Source of the DNA: Agreia bicolorata
Lineage (GTDB): Bacteria; Actinomycetota; Actinomycetes; Actinomycetales; Microbacteriaceae
DNA: 64,000 bases
Direction of reading: 5' to 3'
Assembly: GCF_000938265.1 (NCBI RefSeq)
Contig: NZ_JYFC01000001.1
Span: 248,001-312,000 of the forward strand
The notes under the pieces were generated by a model that had not been told where the DNA came from, searched no databases, and saw only the letters and a list, made by a program, of their open reading frames with translations. Below are positions 1-9,542 of the stretch, one piece after another. Positions within the stretch are counted from its first letter, which is position 1. Each line of letters starts with the position of its first letter. Both the position numbers and the translations under genes were made by a program.

Positions 1-184
1 GGCCGAAGGCCTTGCGTGTCTGCGCCTTTTCGACGCACTCGATGCGGGGATGCACCCACGCGCCCCGACCGGGCAGAACGGCCGTCTCATCGACGACCAC
101 GACTGGAATCCGGGCGACGACCCTCAGAAGTGAGGATCGATCGGCACGCGCGCGGCAACCGACGCACGTTCTTACGGGTTCCAT
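1..184 (-). CDS. ylxR: YlxR family RNA-binding protein (partial, C-terminus cut by window edge)
   Basis: The first 61 codons of a small YlxR/DUF448 protein, too short for a usual ORF list. The N-terminus reads M-E-P-V-R-T-C-V-G-C-R and is followed about 30 residues later by GRGAWVHP; both are hallmarks of the YlxR fold, a small nucleic-acid-binding protein encoded between nusA and infB. The ATG at 184 is preceded by an AGAGG-like ribosome binding site. It lies about 40 bp downstream of nusA on the same strand, the standard nusA-ylxR-infB order. The last residues are off the window, so the stop cannot be seen. Confidence 0.9.
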   Translation of the reverse strand, partial: MEPVRTCVGCRARADRSSLLRVVARIPVVVVDETAVLPGRGAWVHPRIECVEKAQTRKAFG

Positions 185-224
185 ACTACACCTCTGCCGA
201 ATCGATCCCTGTGGTGATGCGGCG

Positions 225-1244
225 TCAGGCCTCGTCCATCACCGAATCGGGCTGGATGTCGATCTTGGCGCCGGTGAGCTTCGCAGCCAGACGGGCGTTC
301 TGCCCCTCTTTGCCGATCGCGAGCGACAGCTGATAGTCGGGAACGAGAGCACGCACCGCCTTCAGCGACTCGTCGATGACGAATGCGCTCGACACCTTGG
401 CCGGAGACAACGCGTTCGCAACGAAGGTGGGCAGATCGGTCGAGAAGTCGACGATGTCGATCTTCTCGTTGCCGAGCTCGCTCGTAACGGCTCGAACCCG
501 CTGGCCCAGCTCACCGATGCAGGCGCCCTTTGCGTTGATGCCGGGCTCGGTGGCGCGCACGGCGATCTTGGTGCGGTGGCCGGCCTCGCGTGCAAGCGAG
601 ACGATCTCGACCGCGCCCGATGCGATCTCAGGCACCTCGAGCGCGAACAACTTGCGCACGAGAGAGGGATGCGTGCGGGACACCGTGATCGAGGGCCCCT
701 TGGTTCCCTTCGACACGCTCGTGACGTAGACACGGATGCGTGAGCCGTGGGAGTAGTCCTCGCCCGGAACCTGCTCCTCGGGAGGGAGGATGGCCTCGAT
801 CGTTCCGAGATCGACGTGAATCATGCGCGGGTTCGGTCCCTGCTGGATGATTCCGGCGACGATGTCGCCCTCGCGCCCCTTGAACTCTCCGAGGACGGCG
901 TCATCCGCGATGTCGCGAAGACGCTGGTTGATGACCTGCTTCGCTGCGAATGCTCCGATTCGACCGAAGTCGCTCGGGCTGTCTTCGCTCTCGCCGACCA
1001 CGGCTCCGTCGTCGTCGAGTTCGGGCACGTAAATGCTCACGTGTCCGCTCTTGCGGTCGAGATGCACGCGTGCATTCGGAGCGACCGGCGCCGGCGTGTC
1101 TTTCGGTGCGTCGACCGGCAGAACCGGCGTTGTGTGCTTGATGTAGGCGGTCAGGATCGCCTGTTCGATGATCTCTACCAGTTCGTCGAACGGGATCTCC
1201 CGCTCGCGTTCCAAGAGCCTGAGCACGCTGAGGTCGATGTCCAT
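225..1244 (-). CDS. nusA: Transcription termination/antitermination factor NusA
   Basis: 339 aa. NusA binds RNA polymerase and nascent RNA and modulates pausing, termination and antitermination. The N-terminal domain begins MDIDLSVLRLLERE; an S1 domain follows (around residues 115-185), then two KH domains, the second showing LAIGKEGQNARLAAKLTG near the C-terminus. As in other actinobacteria it lacks the C-terminal acidic repeats of E. coli NusA. I chose the ATG at 1244 because a perfect GAAGGAGG site lies just upstream; an in-frame extension of 21 codons is not family-like. It sits between proS (upstream) and ylxR (downstream); the rimP gene that often precedes nusA is absent from this slot. 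Confidence 0.95.
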   Translation of the reverse strand: MDIDLSVLRLLEREREIPFDELVEIIEQAILTAYIKHTTPVLPVDAPKDTPAPVAPNARVHLDRKSGHVSIYVPELDDDGAVVGESEDSPSDFGRIGAFAAKQVINQRLRDIADDAVLGEFKGREGDIVAGIIQQGPNPRMIHVDLGTIEAILPPEEQVPGEDYSHGSRIRVYVTSVSKGTKGPSITVSRTHPSLVRKLFALEVPEIASGAVEIVSLAREAGHRTKIAVRATEPGINAKGACIGELGQRVRAVTSELGNEKIDIVDFSTDLPTFVANALSPAKVSSAFVIDESLKAVRALVPDYQLSLAIGKEGQNARLAAKLTGAKIDIQPDSVMDEA

Positions 1245-1355
1245 AACCCGGCCTCCTTCTTCTGTATTAAGTTCGTGGTCCCCCGACGCGGATGGCGTCA
1301 GGTCCAACAGACCAATTTACCCGACGGATCGACTCCGCGGTACCGCGCACGCAAA

Positions 1356-3125
1356 TCAGCGCAGGCGCGGCACGAGCTCCGTGATGGGCACCTCGACACG
1401 CTCGCCGGATGCGCGATCCCAGAGTTCGACGACCCCGTCGACGGCACCGCGACCGACGATCACGATCGTCGGCACGCCCAGCAGTTCGGCGTCTCCGAAC
1501 TTGACGCCGGGCGACACCTTGGGGCGGTCGTCGTAGAGAACCTCGAGCCCGGATGCCTCGATCGCCTCGACGATCGTCTCAGCCGTCTCGTAGACGGCCG
1601 CGTCTCGACCTGTCGCCACGACATGCACGTCGAACGGGGCGACGGCCTTGGGCCAGATGAGGCCCTTGGCATCGTTGTTCAGCTCGGCGATGATCGCAAG
1701 GATCCGGGTTACTCCGATTCCGTATGAGCCCATCGTGACCGTGGCGAGCTTGCCGTTCTCATCTTGAACCTTGAGTCCGAGTGCCTCGGCGTACTTGCGA
1801 CCGAGCTGGAAGACGTGTCCGATCTCCATGCCGCGCGCGAGCTCGACAGGGCCGGAACCGTCGGGCGCCTCGTCGCCGGCGAGCACCTGAGCGACCTCGA
1901 CGATTCCATCGGAGGTGAAGTCGCGCCCCGCGACCAGCCCGAAGACGTGGCGCCCATGCTGATTCGACCCCGTGATCCAGCCACTGCCATCGGAGACGCG
2001 AGGGTCGAGCAGATAACGGATGCCGGTAGAGCCGGTCGTTCCCAGAACGGCGCCGTCGACAGACCACGGACCGATGTAGCCCTTGACCAGGCCGGGATTC
2101 GCGACGAAGTCCTTCTCAATCGCGGCTTCGACCTCGGCGGGCGCAAAGGCGACCTCCGCGCGCTTCAGATCGACCTCGCGGTCGCCCGGAAGGCCGATGA
2201 CGACCAGCTCGCGGCTGCCATCCAGATTTCGGAGAGCCAAGACGACATTCTTCAGCGTGTCCGCCGCGGTCCACGAGCGACCATCGGGGCGAGGGTGGTT
2301 CGCGTTGGCGAGGTCGACCAGAGTCTCGATCGTGGGGGTATCGGGTGTGTCGTGGACCTCGGGCGGCGTGAGTCCGGCGTAGGAACGCGGCGCGGGCGGC
2401 GCGGTGGTGAACGCCTCGACGTTCGCCGCGTATCCACCGGCGCTGCGCACGAAGGTGTCTTCGCCGATGGGGGTCGGGTGCAGGAATTCTTCGCTCTTGG
2501 ACCCTCCCATGGCTCCGGCGTCGGCCTTGACGATCACATACTCCAGCCCGAGCCGCGTGAAAATGCGTTCGTATGCGGCGCGCTGCGCCTGGTACGAGGT
2601 CTCGAGTCCCTCGTCGGTGACGTCGAACGAGTAGGCGTCTTTCATCGTGAACTCACGGCCGCGCAGCAGACCGGCGCGGGGCCTGGCCTCATCGCGGTAC
2701 TTGTCCTGGATCTGATAGATCGACAGGGGGAGGTCTTTATAGCTGTTCACCAGGTCTTTGACCAGAAGGGTGAACACCTCTTCGTGTGTGGGTGCTAGCA
2801 CGTAGCCTGCCTCGTGCCGGTCGCTGAGTCGGAACATGCCGTCGCCATACTCGGTGTACCGACCCGTGACCTCGTAGGGCTCCTTGGGCAGGAGTGCCGG
2901 GAAGTGAACTTCGTGTGCCCCGGCAGCCGTCATCTCCTCGCGGATGATGTTCTCGATGCGAGCCTTGACTCGAAGACCGATGGGCAACCACGCGAAGATG
3001 CCCGGAGCCTGCCGACGGATGTAGCCGCCGCGCACGAGAAGGCGATGACTCGCCACCTCTGCATCGGAGGGATCTTCGCGGAGGGTACGGAGGAAATAGT
3101 TGCTGAGGCGAACTGACACGCTCAC
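1356..3125 (-). CDS. proS: Proline-tRNA ligase
   Basis: 589 aa, class II aminoacyl-tRNA synthetase of the bacterial type that charges tRNA-Pro. Motif 2 is visible as [20 protein letters not shown] (around residues 140-160). An insertion between motifs 2 and 3 (about 225-400) corresponds to the editing (INS) domain that removes misacylated Ala-tRNA-Pro. The C-terminal anticodon-binding domain is complete ([11 protein letters not shown] onward). Length is normal for the family. It lies 111 bp upstream of nusA on the same strand, and the two may share a transcript. Confidence 0.97.
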   Translation of the reverse strand: MSVSVRLSNYFLRTLREDPSDAEVASHRLLVRGGYIRRQAPGIFAWLPIGLRVKARIENIIREEMTAAGAHEVHFPALLPKEPYEVTGRYTEYGDGMFRLSDRHEAGYVLAPTHEEVFTLLVKDLVNSYKDLPLSIYQIQDKYRDEARPRAGLLRGREFTMKDAYSFDVTDEGLETSYQAQRAAYERIFTRLGLEYVIVKADAGAMGGSKSEEFLHPTPIGEDTFVRSAGGYAANVEAFTTAPPAPRSYAGLTPPEVHDTPDTPTIETLVDLANANHPRPDGRSWTAADTLKNVVLALRNLDGSRELVVIGLPGDREVDLKRAEVAFAPAEVEAAIEKDFVANPGLVKGYIGPWSVDGAVLGTTGSTGIRYLLDPRVSDGSGWITGSNQHGRHVFGLVAGRDFTSDGIVEVAQVLAGDEAPDGSGPVELARGMEIGHVFQLGRKYAEALGLKVQDENGKLATVTMGSYGIGVTRILAIIAELNNDAKGLIWPKAVAPFDVHVVATGRDAAVYETAETIVEAIEASGLEVLYDDRPKVSPGVKFGDAELLGVPTIVIVGRGAVDGVVELWDRASGERVEVPITELVPRLR

Positions 3126-3164
3126 CAGTCTATTGATCGAACCGGCGTCGACCCGACAGCGAGG

Positions 3165-4514
3165 TCAGTTGCCGACGGAGCAGGTGACCTTCGCGGCCGT
3201 CTGACCGGTGAACGAGTCGGGCAGCACGGTGGGCCCGCCCGCATCCGGAGCCGTTGTGGCCGCGGGATCGGCCGCTGGGTCGGTGGGCGTATCCGGTGCC
3301 GGATCCGTGGCTGGCGCATCTCCCGTGCCGTCTGCCGTCGTCGCAGAGTCAGCCGTGGCGACCTTGCTCAGGTCGAGTGGAGTGTCGGCGGCCAGTGCCG
3401 CATTAAGAATCTCGGAATCCGCCTCGTTGACGACTACCCGGTTCGGGTCGTTGGGGTCGCCGCTGACCGGATACCGAAGGAACGCGACCTTGTCGAGTTG
3501 CACACCCTGCAGAGCCTTCGCAATCGAAATCATCGAATCGACGGAGGCGAGCTGAGTCGAGAACTGCATGTTTGTTAGCGCCGCCCGCGCAATGCCGTAG
3601 AGCGTGACGGGGTTGCTGAGCGTGTCACTCGAGAGCAGCTTGCGCACGAGTGCCGACAGATACACCTGCTGTGAGCTGATGCGAGCCAGGTCGCTTCCGT
3701 CTCCAACGCCCTCACGGGTGCGCAGAAAGGCGAGGGCATCCGTTCCAGCGAGGGTGTGCATTCCGGCGCTCAGCGACAGCTGACTGTAAGGATCGTTGAT
3801 GGGCTTCGAGACGCACACGTCGACGCCCCCGATGATGTTCGTCATCGCGGCGACGCCATCAAAAGCGATGACTCCGGCGTAGGGAATTTTGAGGCCCGTT
3901 ATTTGCTCGACCGCCGAAACGACACAGGGCAGTCCACCCTTGCCCAAAGCCGTGTTGAGTTGCTGATAGCGCTGCGCCGGTTTGACCTCGCCGTCGCCTT
4001 GATCGGTGCACTGAGGCATATTGATCATGGTGTCGCGCGGAAAGCTGATCACGCTGACGTTCTGGTGGTCCTGGCTGATGTGCATCAGCATCGTCACGTC
4101 GTTACGCGCACCATCGGTGTCGTCCCCCGGCGTTGAGATCTGATCGATGCGCGTATCGCTGCCGACGATAAGTACGTTGACTCCCCCCTCAATGGCCCCG
4201 ACATCGACGAGCTGTTGCACGCCGTCCTCGTTGCCGAGGGTGACAGTGTTGGCCTGCACCTCCGTCGCAAGACTGTTCACTGCGATCGCAGCGATCGATG
4301 CCGAGCTCACGACCGCGACGACGGCGGTGATCGCGACCAGCCGGATGACAGCCCAGAAACTGGAGCGGTTGCCGAGGCGGCCGTGTCGCGGGGCGATGGC
4401 TGAAGAGGTGCGTAGCGAGCTGATGAGAGTCGATTCCTTTGTCTGACCCCGAAGGGTTTCGGCAAGGCTCCCGAAACTAGCGAGAGAACTTCGGAATTTG
4501 CTGTGTCCGAGCAC
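3165..4514 (-). CDS. LytR-CpsA-Psr (LCP) family cell-wall polymer ligase
   Basis: 449 aa. LCP enzymes attach undecaprenyl-phosphate-linked glycopolymers (teichoic acid-like, arabinogalactan, capsule) to peptidoglycan outside the membrane. A cytoplasmic N-terminus of about 50 residues is followed by one membrane segment (VAITAVVAVVSSASIAAIAV). The LCP catalytic domain then shows NVLIVGSDTR, SFPRDTMINMP and FLRTREGVGDGSDLARI, including the conserved Arg/Asp residues that bind the pyrophosphate and Mg2+. The tail is rich in Asp, Pro, Thr and Ala and ends in a Cys-containing segment. The start used is GTG at 4514; no better site is obvious downstream. The polymer it handles cannot be told from sequence. 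Confidence 0.88.
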   Translation of the reverse strand: MLGHSKFRSSLASFGSLAETLRGQTKESTLISSLRTSSAIAPRHGRLGNRSSFWAVIRLVAITAVVAVVSSASIAAIAVNSLATEVQANTVTLGNEDGVQQLVDVGAIEGGVNVLIVGSDTRIDQISTPGDDTDGARNDVTMLMHISQDHQNVSVISFPRDTMINMPQCTDQGDGEVKPAQRYQQLNTALGKGGLPCVVSAVEQITGLKIPYAGVIAFDGVAAMTNIIGGVDVCVSKPINDPYSQLSLSAGMHTLAGTDALAFLRTREGVGDGSDLARISSQQVYLSALVRKLLSSDTLSNPVTLYGIARAALTNMQFSTQLASVDSMISIAKALQGVQLDKVAFLRYPVSGDPNDPNRVVVNEADSEILNAALAADTPLDLSKVATADSATTADGTGDAPATDPAPDTPTDPAADPAATTAPDAGGPTVLPDSFTGQTAAKVTCSVGN

Positions 4515-4535
4515 GAATTCCGCTGAACGGTCCGA

Positions 4536-5246
4536 TCACCAGGGTTTGTCGACGTAGTCCGGATCGGCCGGAGTGCGCTCCGCCGTCTGCTGGTCATTGC
4601 GATCCTGACCTGCTTCGCGGAGCTTCTCCTCGAGCTGATCCACCGTGGCATCGCTCGGCGAACCGTCTGGCTTGGGCTGCTCGTCGCTCTTGTCTCCCTC
4701 GTCTTCGGGAGTCCGCTCGGCAAGCGCCTGCTTCTTCTCTGTGACCCGCTTCTCGGAGTCGGAGAGGTCATCGTCGGTGCCGTCTTCGCCGTTCTGAGGC
4801 GGCTGCCGACACGATGCGTCTGCCTCGTCGATCACGTCGAGCGCCTCGTCGTAGAACGCGGATGCCTCATCACGCTTCGTCGGATCGGCCGCGACGACCG
4901 CATCGCCCTGGCGTTCGAGCACGAGCGACAGGTTGACCCGCACAGGGCACTGGTCTTTGGCGGATGCCAAGCCGAGCGCGCGCTCGAACTCGAGCTGCGC
5001 ATCCGCGTCGAGACCCTGCGCTGCGAGCCCGTCGCCGACGGCGAAGTGCGCCTTCCACGGGTCGATCACGTTGACAACGGTGAGCCATCTGGCCATCGAC
5101 GTGGCCGATTCGAAGTCCTCGCGCTCGTAGGCCGCCGCGACCTGACCGGACACGATCGCCAGTCCGATCAGCTTCACGGCGACAACCGTCGCGAGCACTG
5201 TCGGAGGCAACGCGACGAGACCGGCCTTCGTGCGACGGCGCATCAT
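4536..5246 (-). CDS. TPR-like membrane protein at the end of the Bat/VWA module
   Basis: 236 aa, function unknown. The N-terminus has one membrane helix (VLATVVAVKLIGLAIVSGQVA). Residues 35-135 form helix pairs resembling tetratricopeptide repeats (for example DADAQLEFERALGLA). The C-terminal third is highly charged, rich in Asp, Glu, Gln and Pro, and probably disordered. The ATG at 5246 overlaps the stop of the upstream VWA gene as ATGA, so the two are translationally coupled. In Bat clusters a TPR protein often accompanies the VWA proteins; that association is the basis for the call. Confidence 0.7.
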   Translation of the reverse strand: MMRRRTKAGLVALPPTVLATVVAVKLIGLAIVSGQVAAAYEREDFESATSMARWLTVVNVIDPWKAHFAVGDGLAAQGLDADAQLEFERALGLASAKDQCPVRVNLSLVLERQGDAVVAADPTKRDEASAFYDEALDVIDEADASCRQPPQNGEDGTDDDLSDSEKRVTEKKQALAERTPEDEGDKSDEQPKPDGSPSDATVDQLEEKLREAGQDRNDQQTAERTPADPDYVDKPW

Positions 5247-6250
5247 TGCTCGCCCCCGTGTCGAACGGCGGCGTCGCGAAGTTCACGAAGTCGCCGCACG
5301 ACCATGATGGCTTCGAAGGCAAGCAGCAGAACGAGGGCGGCGGCCGGAATCCAGTAGAGCTCCGTCGTGCCGCCGGACGGCTCGTTCGACGCGGAGCGAG
5401 TCGCGGATGAACCGACCTCGGCGACCGGCGCATCGCCGGGAGCGGTGCGGTGAACATACTCTGCACCCAGCTGGTCAGCTATCGTGCGCAGATTCTTCTC
5501 GTCGATCACCGAACGGGCAGGCGAACCGGTGCCGTCAGTGACGTACCCGTCGTCGGTCTTGTCATCGTCGTAGTACCCCGTCTGCACCCGCATCTGCCCG
5601 CCGGCCTCGGTGCCGTAACCGAAGACGAAGCCCGCACTGACGAATGAGGCGGAATCGCCGAAGCTCTCAACCGGCGCCGAGGAGGTCTGCTCACCGTCGC
5701 CGAAGTAGTACACGACGCGCGATCGATCCGGTTCTGCGGTCTGCGCGCGCTGCAGCGTCGACGCGAGGAGCTCTTTCGCTTCAGTCACGCTGCTGCCGTT
5801 CGAGTAGATCGTGATCTCAGGAGCCAGAACCTCTGCCGCGTTCGCGACCGCCGTGGCGTCAGAGGTGAGCGGCACTCGCAGCACAGCTGAGCTATCGAAA
5901 GACATCAGGGCGAACCGCGCTCCCGGATACGCCTTGACCAGCTCGACGATGTCGCTCTTCACGCCATCGAGTCTCGGTTCGGAACCATCGAAGTCTTCGG
6001 CGACGACGCTCGTGGTGGTGTCGACCACGAAGAAGACGTCGACATCTGTGGTCACCTTCTCGCCCGCGGCGCCGGGAATTCCCGGCCGAAGGGCGACAAG
6101 CAGAAGCAGCACGACCATGGCTGCCCGCACCGACCACGACAGTCGACGCGATCGGTTCTCGCGCAGCAGCAGCTGCCAGACGACGAACGCTGCCAACACG
6201 GCGAATACCGCGATGAGAGCGGGCCACGGCAGAACGGGAGAGAATCTCAC
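5243..6250 (-). CDS. VWA domain membrane protein (BatB-like)
   Basis: 335 aa. Two membrane helices at the N-terminus (ALIAVFAVLAAFVVWQLLL and a second one ending at about residue 60) precede a von Willebrand factor A domain; a further helix near the C-terminus (WIPAAALVLLLAFEAIMVV) anchors it. The metal-binding motif, normally DxSxS, reads D-T-T-T-S here, keeping the Asp and the last Ser with Thr in between. I chose the GTG at 6250 because GGAGG lies 8 nt upstream and the codon forms a GTGA overlap with the stop of the preceding VWA gene; a TTG five codons earlier is less likely. Role in envelope stress or assembly is inferred from the family only. Confidence 0.8.
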   Translation of the reverse strand: MRFSPVLPWPALIAVFAVLAAFVVWQLLLRENRSRRLSWSVRAAMVVLLLLVALRPGIPGAAGEKVTTDVDVFFVVDTTTSVVAEDFDGSEPRLDGVKSDIVELVKAYPGARFALMSFDSSAVLRVPLTSDATAVANAAEVLAPEITIYSNGSSVTEAKELLASTLQRAQTAEPDRSRVVYYFGDGEQTSSAPVESFGDSASFVSAGFVFGYGTEAGGQMRVQTGYYDDDKTDDGYVTDGTGSPARSVIDEKNLRTIADQLGAEYVHRTAPGDAPVAEVGSSATRSASNEPSGGTTELYWIPAAALVLLLAFEAIMVVRRLRELRDAAVRHGGEQ

Positions 6251-7227
6251 AGCCTGGCCCTCCAAGCGAGTACGAGCAGGCCTCCGAGGAGCACGACGGC
6301 GAGCACAACGAAGATCGTGGGCTGGTCGGAGACGATCAGCTTCGGTTCGTCGTCGACGAGGGCAGCCTCCGTCGCCTCGATGCCGTCGACGATGGTCGGC
6401 ACCGTGTCGGTCGACTCCAGCACGAAATAGTCGCCACCGGTCGAATCGACGACCCGCTGAAACTCGGCCGAGTCTTCAGAGTCGCCGGGTTTGGACACGC
6501 TCGGGTCGATCCCGTAGACACGCACATCGCGTGATTTCGCGAACGAGCCGGCCTCATCGAGGGTCATGATGGGCGTGCCGTTGATGTCGTTGTCGGTGGC
6601 CAGAACTACGGAACGCGATCTCTTCTCGTCGGTCCTGTCGAATGTGAGCACGCACGACGCGAGACCGTCGCCGATGAGCGAGGCGCCCTCTCCGGTAAGG
6701 GTTCCGCCGAACGCATCGCCGAACTCCCCCGTGCCGTCGAGACTCGAGCGCACCGCTTCGACCTGCTGCGCGACGTAGTCGTAGTCGTCGGTGAGGGGAA
6801 AGACCTGGGCGGCAGACGAATTGAAGATGACGAGCGCCAGTCGCTCGCCCTCGAAGCCCTCTGAGAGCTCCTTGAATCGTTCGAGCACGTCGATGTCGAC
6901 ATCGGTCATCGATCCCGAGACATCGAGACACAGCACAACGTCGCGAGTGAACTTCGTCAGTTTCTCGGTGGACGTGACGGTGGGGCGAGCGGCAAGCAGG
7001 GCGGCCGTGACCATGAACAGAGACACCAGGACAAGCGTGACGACGCTGAGTCCGCGCATTCTGGACACGGCCGCGACAAAGCCGGGGAGCCTCGTGAGGC
7101 GCCCGGTGTGAGCGACCGGAACCGCGGCATCCGAGGACCGTCGTCGTCGAGTAAGCCGGGGCACCACGATGACCGCGACGACGACCGGCACCAGGCCGAG
7201 GAGGATCCACGCGTTGGCTAGCCCCAT
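6247..7227 (-). CDS. VWA domain membrane protein (BatA-like)
   Basis: 326 aa. One N-terminal membrane helix (WILLGLVPVVVAVIVV) and a second (VVTLVLVSLFMVTAALLA) precede a VWA domain that has a complete MIDAS motif, LCLDVSGSMTDVD. A final helix (TIFVVLAVVLLGGLLVLAW) closes the protein, so the VWA domain faces outward between anchors as in BatA/BatB. The start overlaps the end of the 153-aa gene by 10 bp and the stop overlaps the next VWA gene by 4 bp, so this is one transcription unit with moxR and DUF58. Confidence 0.82.
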   Translation of the reverse strand: MGLANAWILLGLVPVVVAVIVVPRLTRRRRSSDAAVPVAHTGRLTRLPGFVAAVSRMRGLSVVTLVLVSLFMVTAALLAARPTVTSTEKLTKFTRDVVLCLDVSGSMTDVDIDVLERFKELSEGFEGERLALVIFNSSAAQVFPLTDDYDYVAQQVEAVRSSLDGTGEFGDAFGGTLTGEGASLIGDGLASCVLTFDRTDEKRSRSVVLATDNDINGTPIMTLDEAGSFAKSRDVRVYGIDPSVSKPGDSEDSAEFQRVVDSTGGDYFVLESTDTVPTIVDGIEATEAALVDDEPKLIVSDQPTIFVVLAVVLLGGLLVLAWRARL

Positions 7228-7679
7228 GACTCGATCACCTGCCTCGCCCTCGCCACGGCAGACGAGATCTCGCTGCGATCCGCCGACTCGAACGAGGCCG
7301 GGTAATACTCCGCAACCGCCGCTGCCACCGTGGGCAGAGGCGAAGACTGCAGCTCGGTGAGCGTCATCACCGGGGCGTCGATTCCGCTGACGGCACGGCC
7401 GTATTGACGCACGACGGCGCTGAGGCGGTGATGCGCGGAACGGGCCGAGAGCCGACCTGCCGCGAACTCAGTCTCGATCTCGGTGATCCGGGCATGGTAC
7501 TCGGCCCGGAGTCCGGCAAGTCCACCGGGAGGCAACGGCTGAGGTGGCGAGGAGCGCTTGCTCGCGCGCAGCAGAAGGATCAACACAATCGCGGCGATGA
7601 CGACCACGATCAGCACGATGCCGATGATGAGCCAGGCTCCGCTGTATCCGATCGGGGGAATGAGTTCGGCGTCAGGCAC
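7218..7679 (-). CDS. Small membrane protein of the MoxR-DUF58-VWA module
   Basis: 153 aa, not recognised as a named family with certainty. One strong membrane helix lies at about residues 14-35 (AWLIIGIVLIVVVIAAIVL), followed by a basic stretch and a soluble, mostly helical domain of about 110 residues. In other bacteria a short protein with the same layout (DUF4381-like) sits between DUF58 and the VWA genes. It overlaps DUF58 by 8 bp and the VWA gene by 10 bp. It starts at GTG, chosen by the overlap. It may help assemble the VWA complex; that is inference. Confidence 0.62.
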   Translation of the reverse strand: MPDAELIPPIGYSGAWLIIGIVLIVVVIAAIVLILLLRASKRSSPPQPLPPGGLAGLRAEYHARITEIETEFAAGRLSARSAHHRLSAVVRQYGRAVSGIDAPVMTLTELQSSPLPTVAAAVAEYYPASFESADRSEISSAVARARQVIESWG

Positions 7680-8541
7680 GAGACCTGGCCTTCAGCAGGT
7701 GCAGAAGTGACGGCACGACGTCGTCGACACGGCCGATGCGTCTGTGCGAGACCCTCAGGTCGTCGAACATCGTCTGACGATCGACGATCTCCTGGTCGAT
7801 GGATCGAGCCAGTTCAGCAGTGAGTCGTCGATCAGTGCGAAGCGCCTCGGGAATCTGCCATCCGTCATCGACCGCCGTCGCGCCAGCCAATCGCAACGGA
7901 TCGATATCGCCCACGGTGACCCAGACGAGTTCGTGCTGGGCGCGGAGCCGACGCACCAGCCTCGTCTCTTCGGCCCCCAGGCCAACGTCATCGGTCACGA
8001 CCACGACAATGGCACGCCTGCGGACCGTGCGGGCGACGAGCCGCAGCGTGCGGTCGAGATCGCTCCGCGGTGAATCGAGACCGTGCGCTGCGTCGATCGA
8101 CCTGAGAACTCGTTCGAGGTGGTCCTCACTCGATCGGGCCGGAAGCCGGATCGTGCGCTCTGCGTCGCCAGAGAGCAGCGCAACCTCGTCGCCGTGCCGC
8201 ACCGCGAGATAGCCGAGGACCCCGACGACGGCGAGGGCGACCTCACTCTTGCGTTCTCCGTCGGCTGCTCGCGCCGCCATATTGCGACCCGTGTCGAGAA
8301 CGAAGTACACCGTCTGCCTGCGCAGGGCGGTGTACCGCCTGACCAGAGTCGAGCCGTGGCGTGCGGTCGCCTTCCAGTCGATGTCGCGCACCTCGTCTCC
8401 TGCGACGTAGCTGCGCAGGTCTTCGAAGTCCATGCTGCGGCCGGTGACAAGCGAGCCGTATTCCCCGTCGAGCAGATGCAGCGCCTTGCGGTGCGCGTGG
8501 ATGAACATCCGCGACTTGATTCGCACGAGAAGGCTGTCCAT
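7672..8541 (-). CDS. DUF58 domain protein
   Basis: 289 aa, soluble. The signature of the DUF58 family is present: DLRSYVAGDEVRDIDWKATARHG followed by LVRRY. A VWA-like fold follows, with the segment VYFVLDTGRNMAAR where a MIDAS would be. DUF58 proteins are encoded with MoxR AAA+ ATPases and VWA proteins and are thought to act as adaptors or clients in a chaperone-like system. The gene starts 5 bp after the moxR stop. Biochemical function is not established for the family. Confidence 0.88.
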   Translation of the reverse strand: MDSLLVRIKSRMFIHAHRKALHLLDGEYGSLVTGRSMDFEDLRSYVAGDEVRDIDWKATARHGSTLVRRYTALRRQTVYFVLDTGRNMAARAADGERKSEVALAVVGVLGYLAVRHGDEVALLSGDAERTIRLPARSSEDHLERVLRSIDAAHGLDSPRSDLDRTLRLVARTVRRRAIVVVVTDDVGLGAEETRLVRRLRAQHELVWVTVGDIDPLRLAGATAVDDGWQIPEALRTDRRLTAELARSIDQEIVDRQTMFDDLRVSHRRIGRVDDVVPSLLHLLKARSRA

Positions 8542-8546
8542 AGCGC

Positions 8547-9542
8547 TCAGGGCGTATGAACAGACGCGAAAATCGCGTCGATGACGGCTTCCGGGCGCAC
8601 GCCCTCGGCGTCGGCGTCGAAGTTCAGAATCACCCGGTGCCTCAGCACGGCGTGCCGGATCGCCTTGACGTCGTCGGGCACCACATGCGCGCGACCCGAT
8701 AGGAGGGCGAGCGCACGCGCGGCCTGCATAAACGCGATGGTGCCGCGAGGACTTGCACCGTACTCGACGTAGCCGGCCAGTTCTTCACCGATGTAGTTGA
8801 GCGGATTGCGTGTGACGTAGACGATCGACACGATGTAGTTGCGGATCGCGTCGTCGACGTATACCCGCGAGGCGGCATTCTGCAAGAAGAGAACGTCGTC
8901 GAGGCTGACCGTGCCCTCGTGTTGGCCCGACGCGTCGAAGACACCGGCGTCGAGGCGACGCAACACCTCGAGTTCTTCCTCCATCGTCGGATAGTCGATG
9001 ATCTCCTTCAGCAGAAACCTGTCCATCTGCGCCTCGGGCAGCTGATACGTGCCCTCCTGCTCGATGGGGTTCTGCGTCGCCATCACCAGGAACGGCTCGG
9101 GCAGCGGGTAGACCGTTCCGCCGATGGTCGTCTGGCGCTCCTGCATGGCCTCGAGCATGGCGCTCTGCGTCTTCGCGCTCGAGCGGTTGACCTCGTCGAG
9201 GAGCACGAAGTTCGAGTGGACCGGGCCCAGCTGGGTCTCGAAAGTGCTGGTTCGAGCGTCGTACACCTGAGTGCCGGTGATGTCGCTCGGCAGCAGATCG
9301 GGGGTGCACTGGATGCGCGTGAACTGAGCGTGGATGGCTCGGGCGAGCGTCGTGGCCGCCGTCGTCTTGGCAAGCCCGGGAACGCTCTCGAGGAGCACGT
9401 GGCCGCCGGCGACCAGCGCGACCAACAGAGCTCGACGCAGTGTGACCTGCCCCACGACGGTGGCCGAATACGACGACTCGACGGCGTGCACGACAGTGCC
9501 CGCCCTCTCCATCTCTTCAGGCGTCAGTGGATCCAGCCTCAT
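8547..9542 (-). CDS. MoxR family AAA+ ATPase
   Basis: 331 aa. MoxR ATPases are AAA+ chaperone-like proteins that act with DUF58 and VWA partners, for example in metal insertion or envelope stress. Walker A is visible as [10 protein letters not shown], Walker B and its flanks as [21 protein letters not shown], and the sensor region as [22 protein letters not shown]. The start ATG at 9542 forms an ATGA overlap with the ispG stop; the in-frame region upstream is Arg-rich and antisense to coding sequence. It is the first gene of the MoxR-DUF58-VWA-VWA-TPR series. Confidence 0.92.
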   Translation of the reverse strand: MRLDPLTPEEMERAGTVVHAVESSYSATVVGQVTLRRALLVALVAGGHVLLESVPGLAKTTAATTLARAIHAQFTRIQCTPDLLPSDITGTQVYDARTSTFETQLGPVHSNFVLLDEVNRSSAKTQSAMLEAMQERQTTIGGTVYPLPEPFLVMATQNPIEQEGTYQLPEAQMDRFLLKEIIDYPTMEEELEVLRRLDAGVFDASGQHEGTVSLDDVLFLQNAASRVYVDDAIRNYIVSIVYVTRNPLNYIGEELAGYVEYGASPRGTIAFMQAARALALLSGRAHVVPDDVKAIRHAVLRHRVILNFDADAEGVRPEAVIDAIFASVHTP

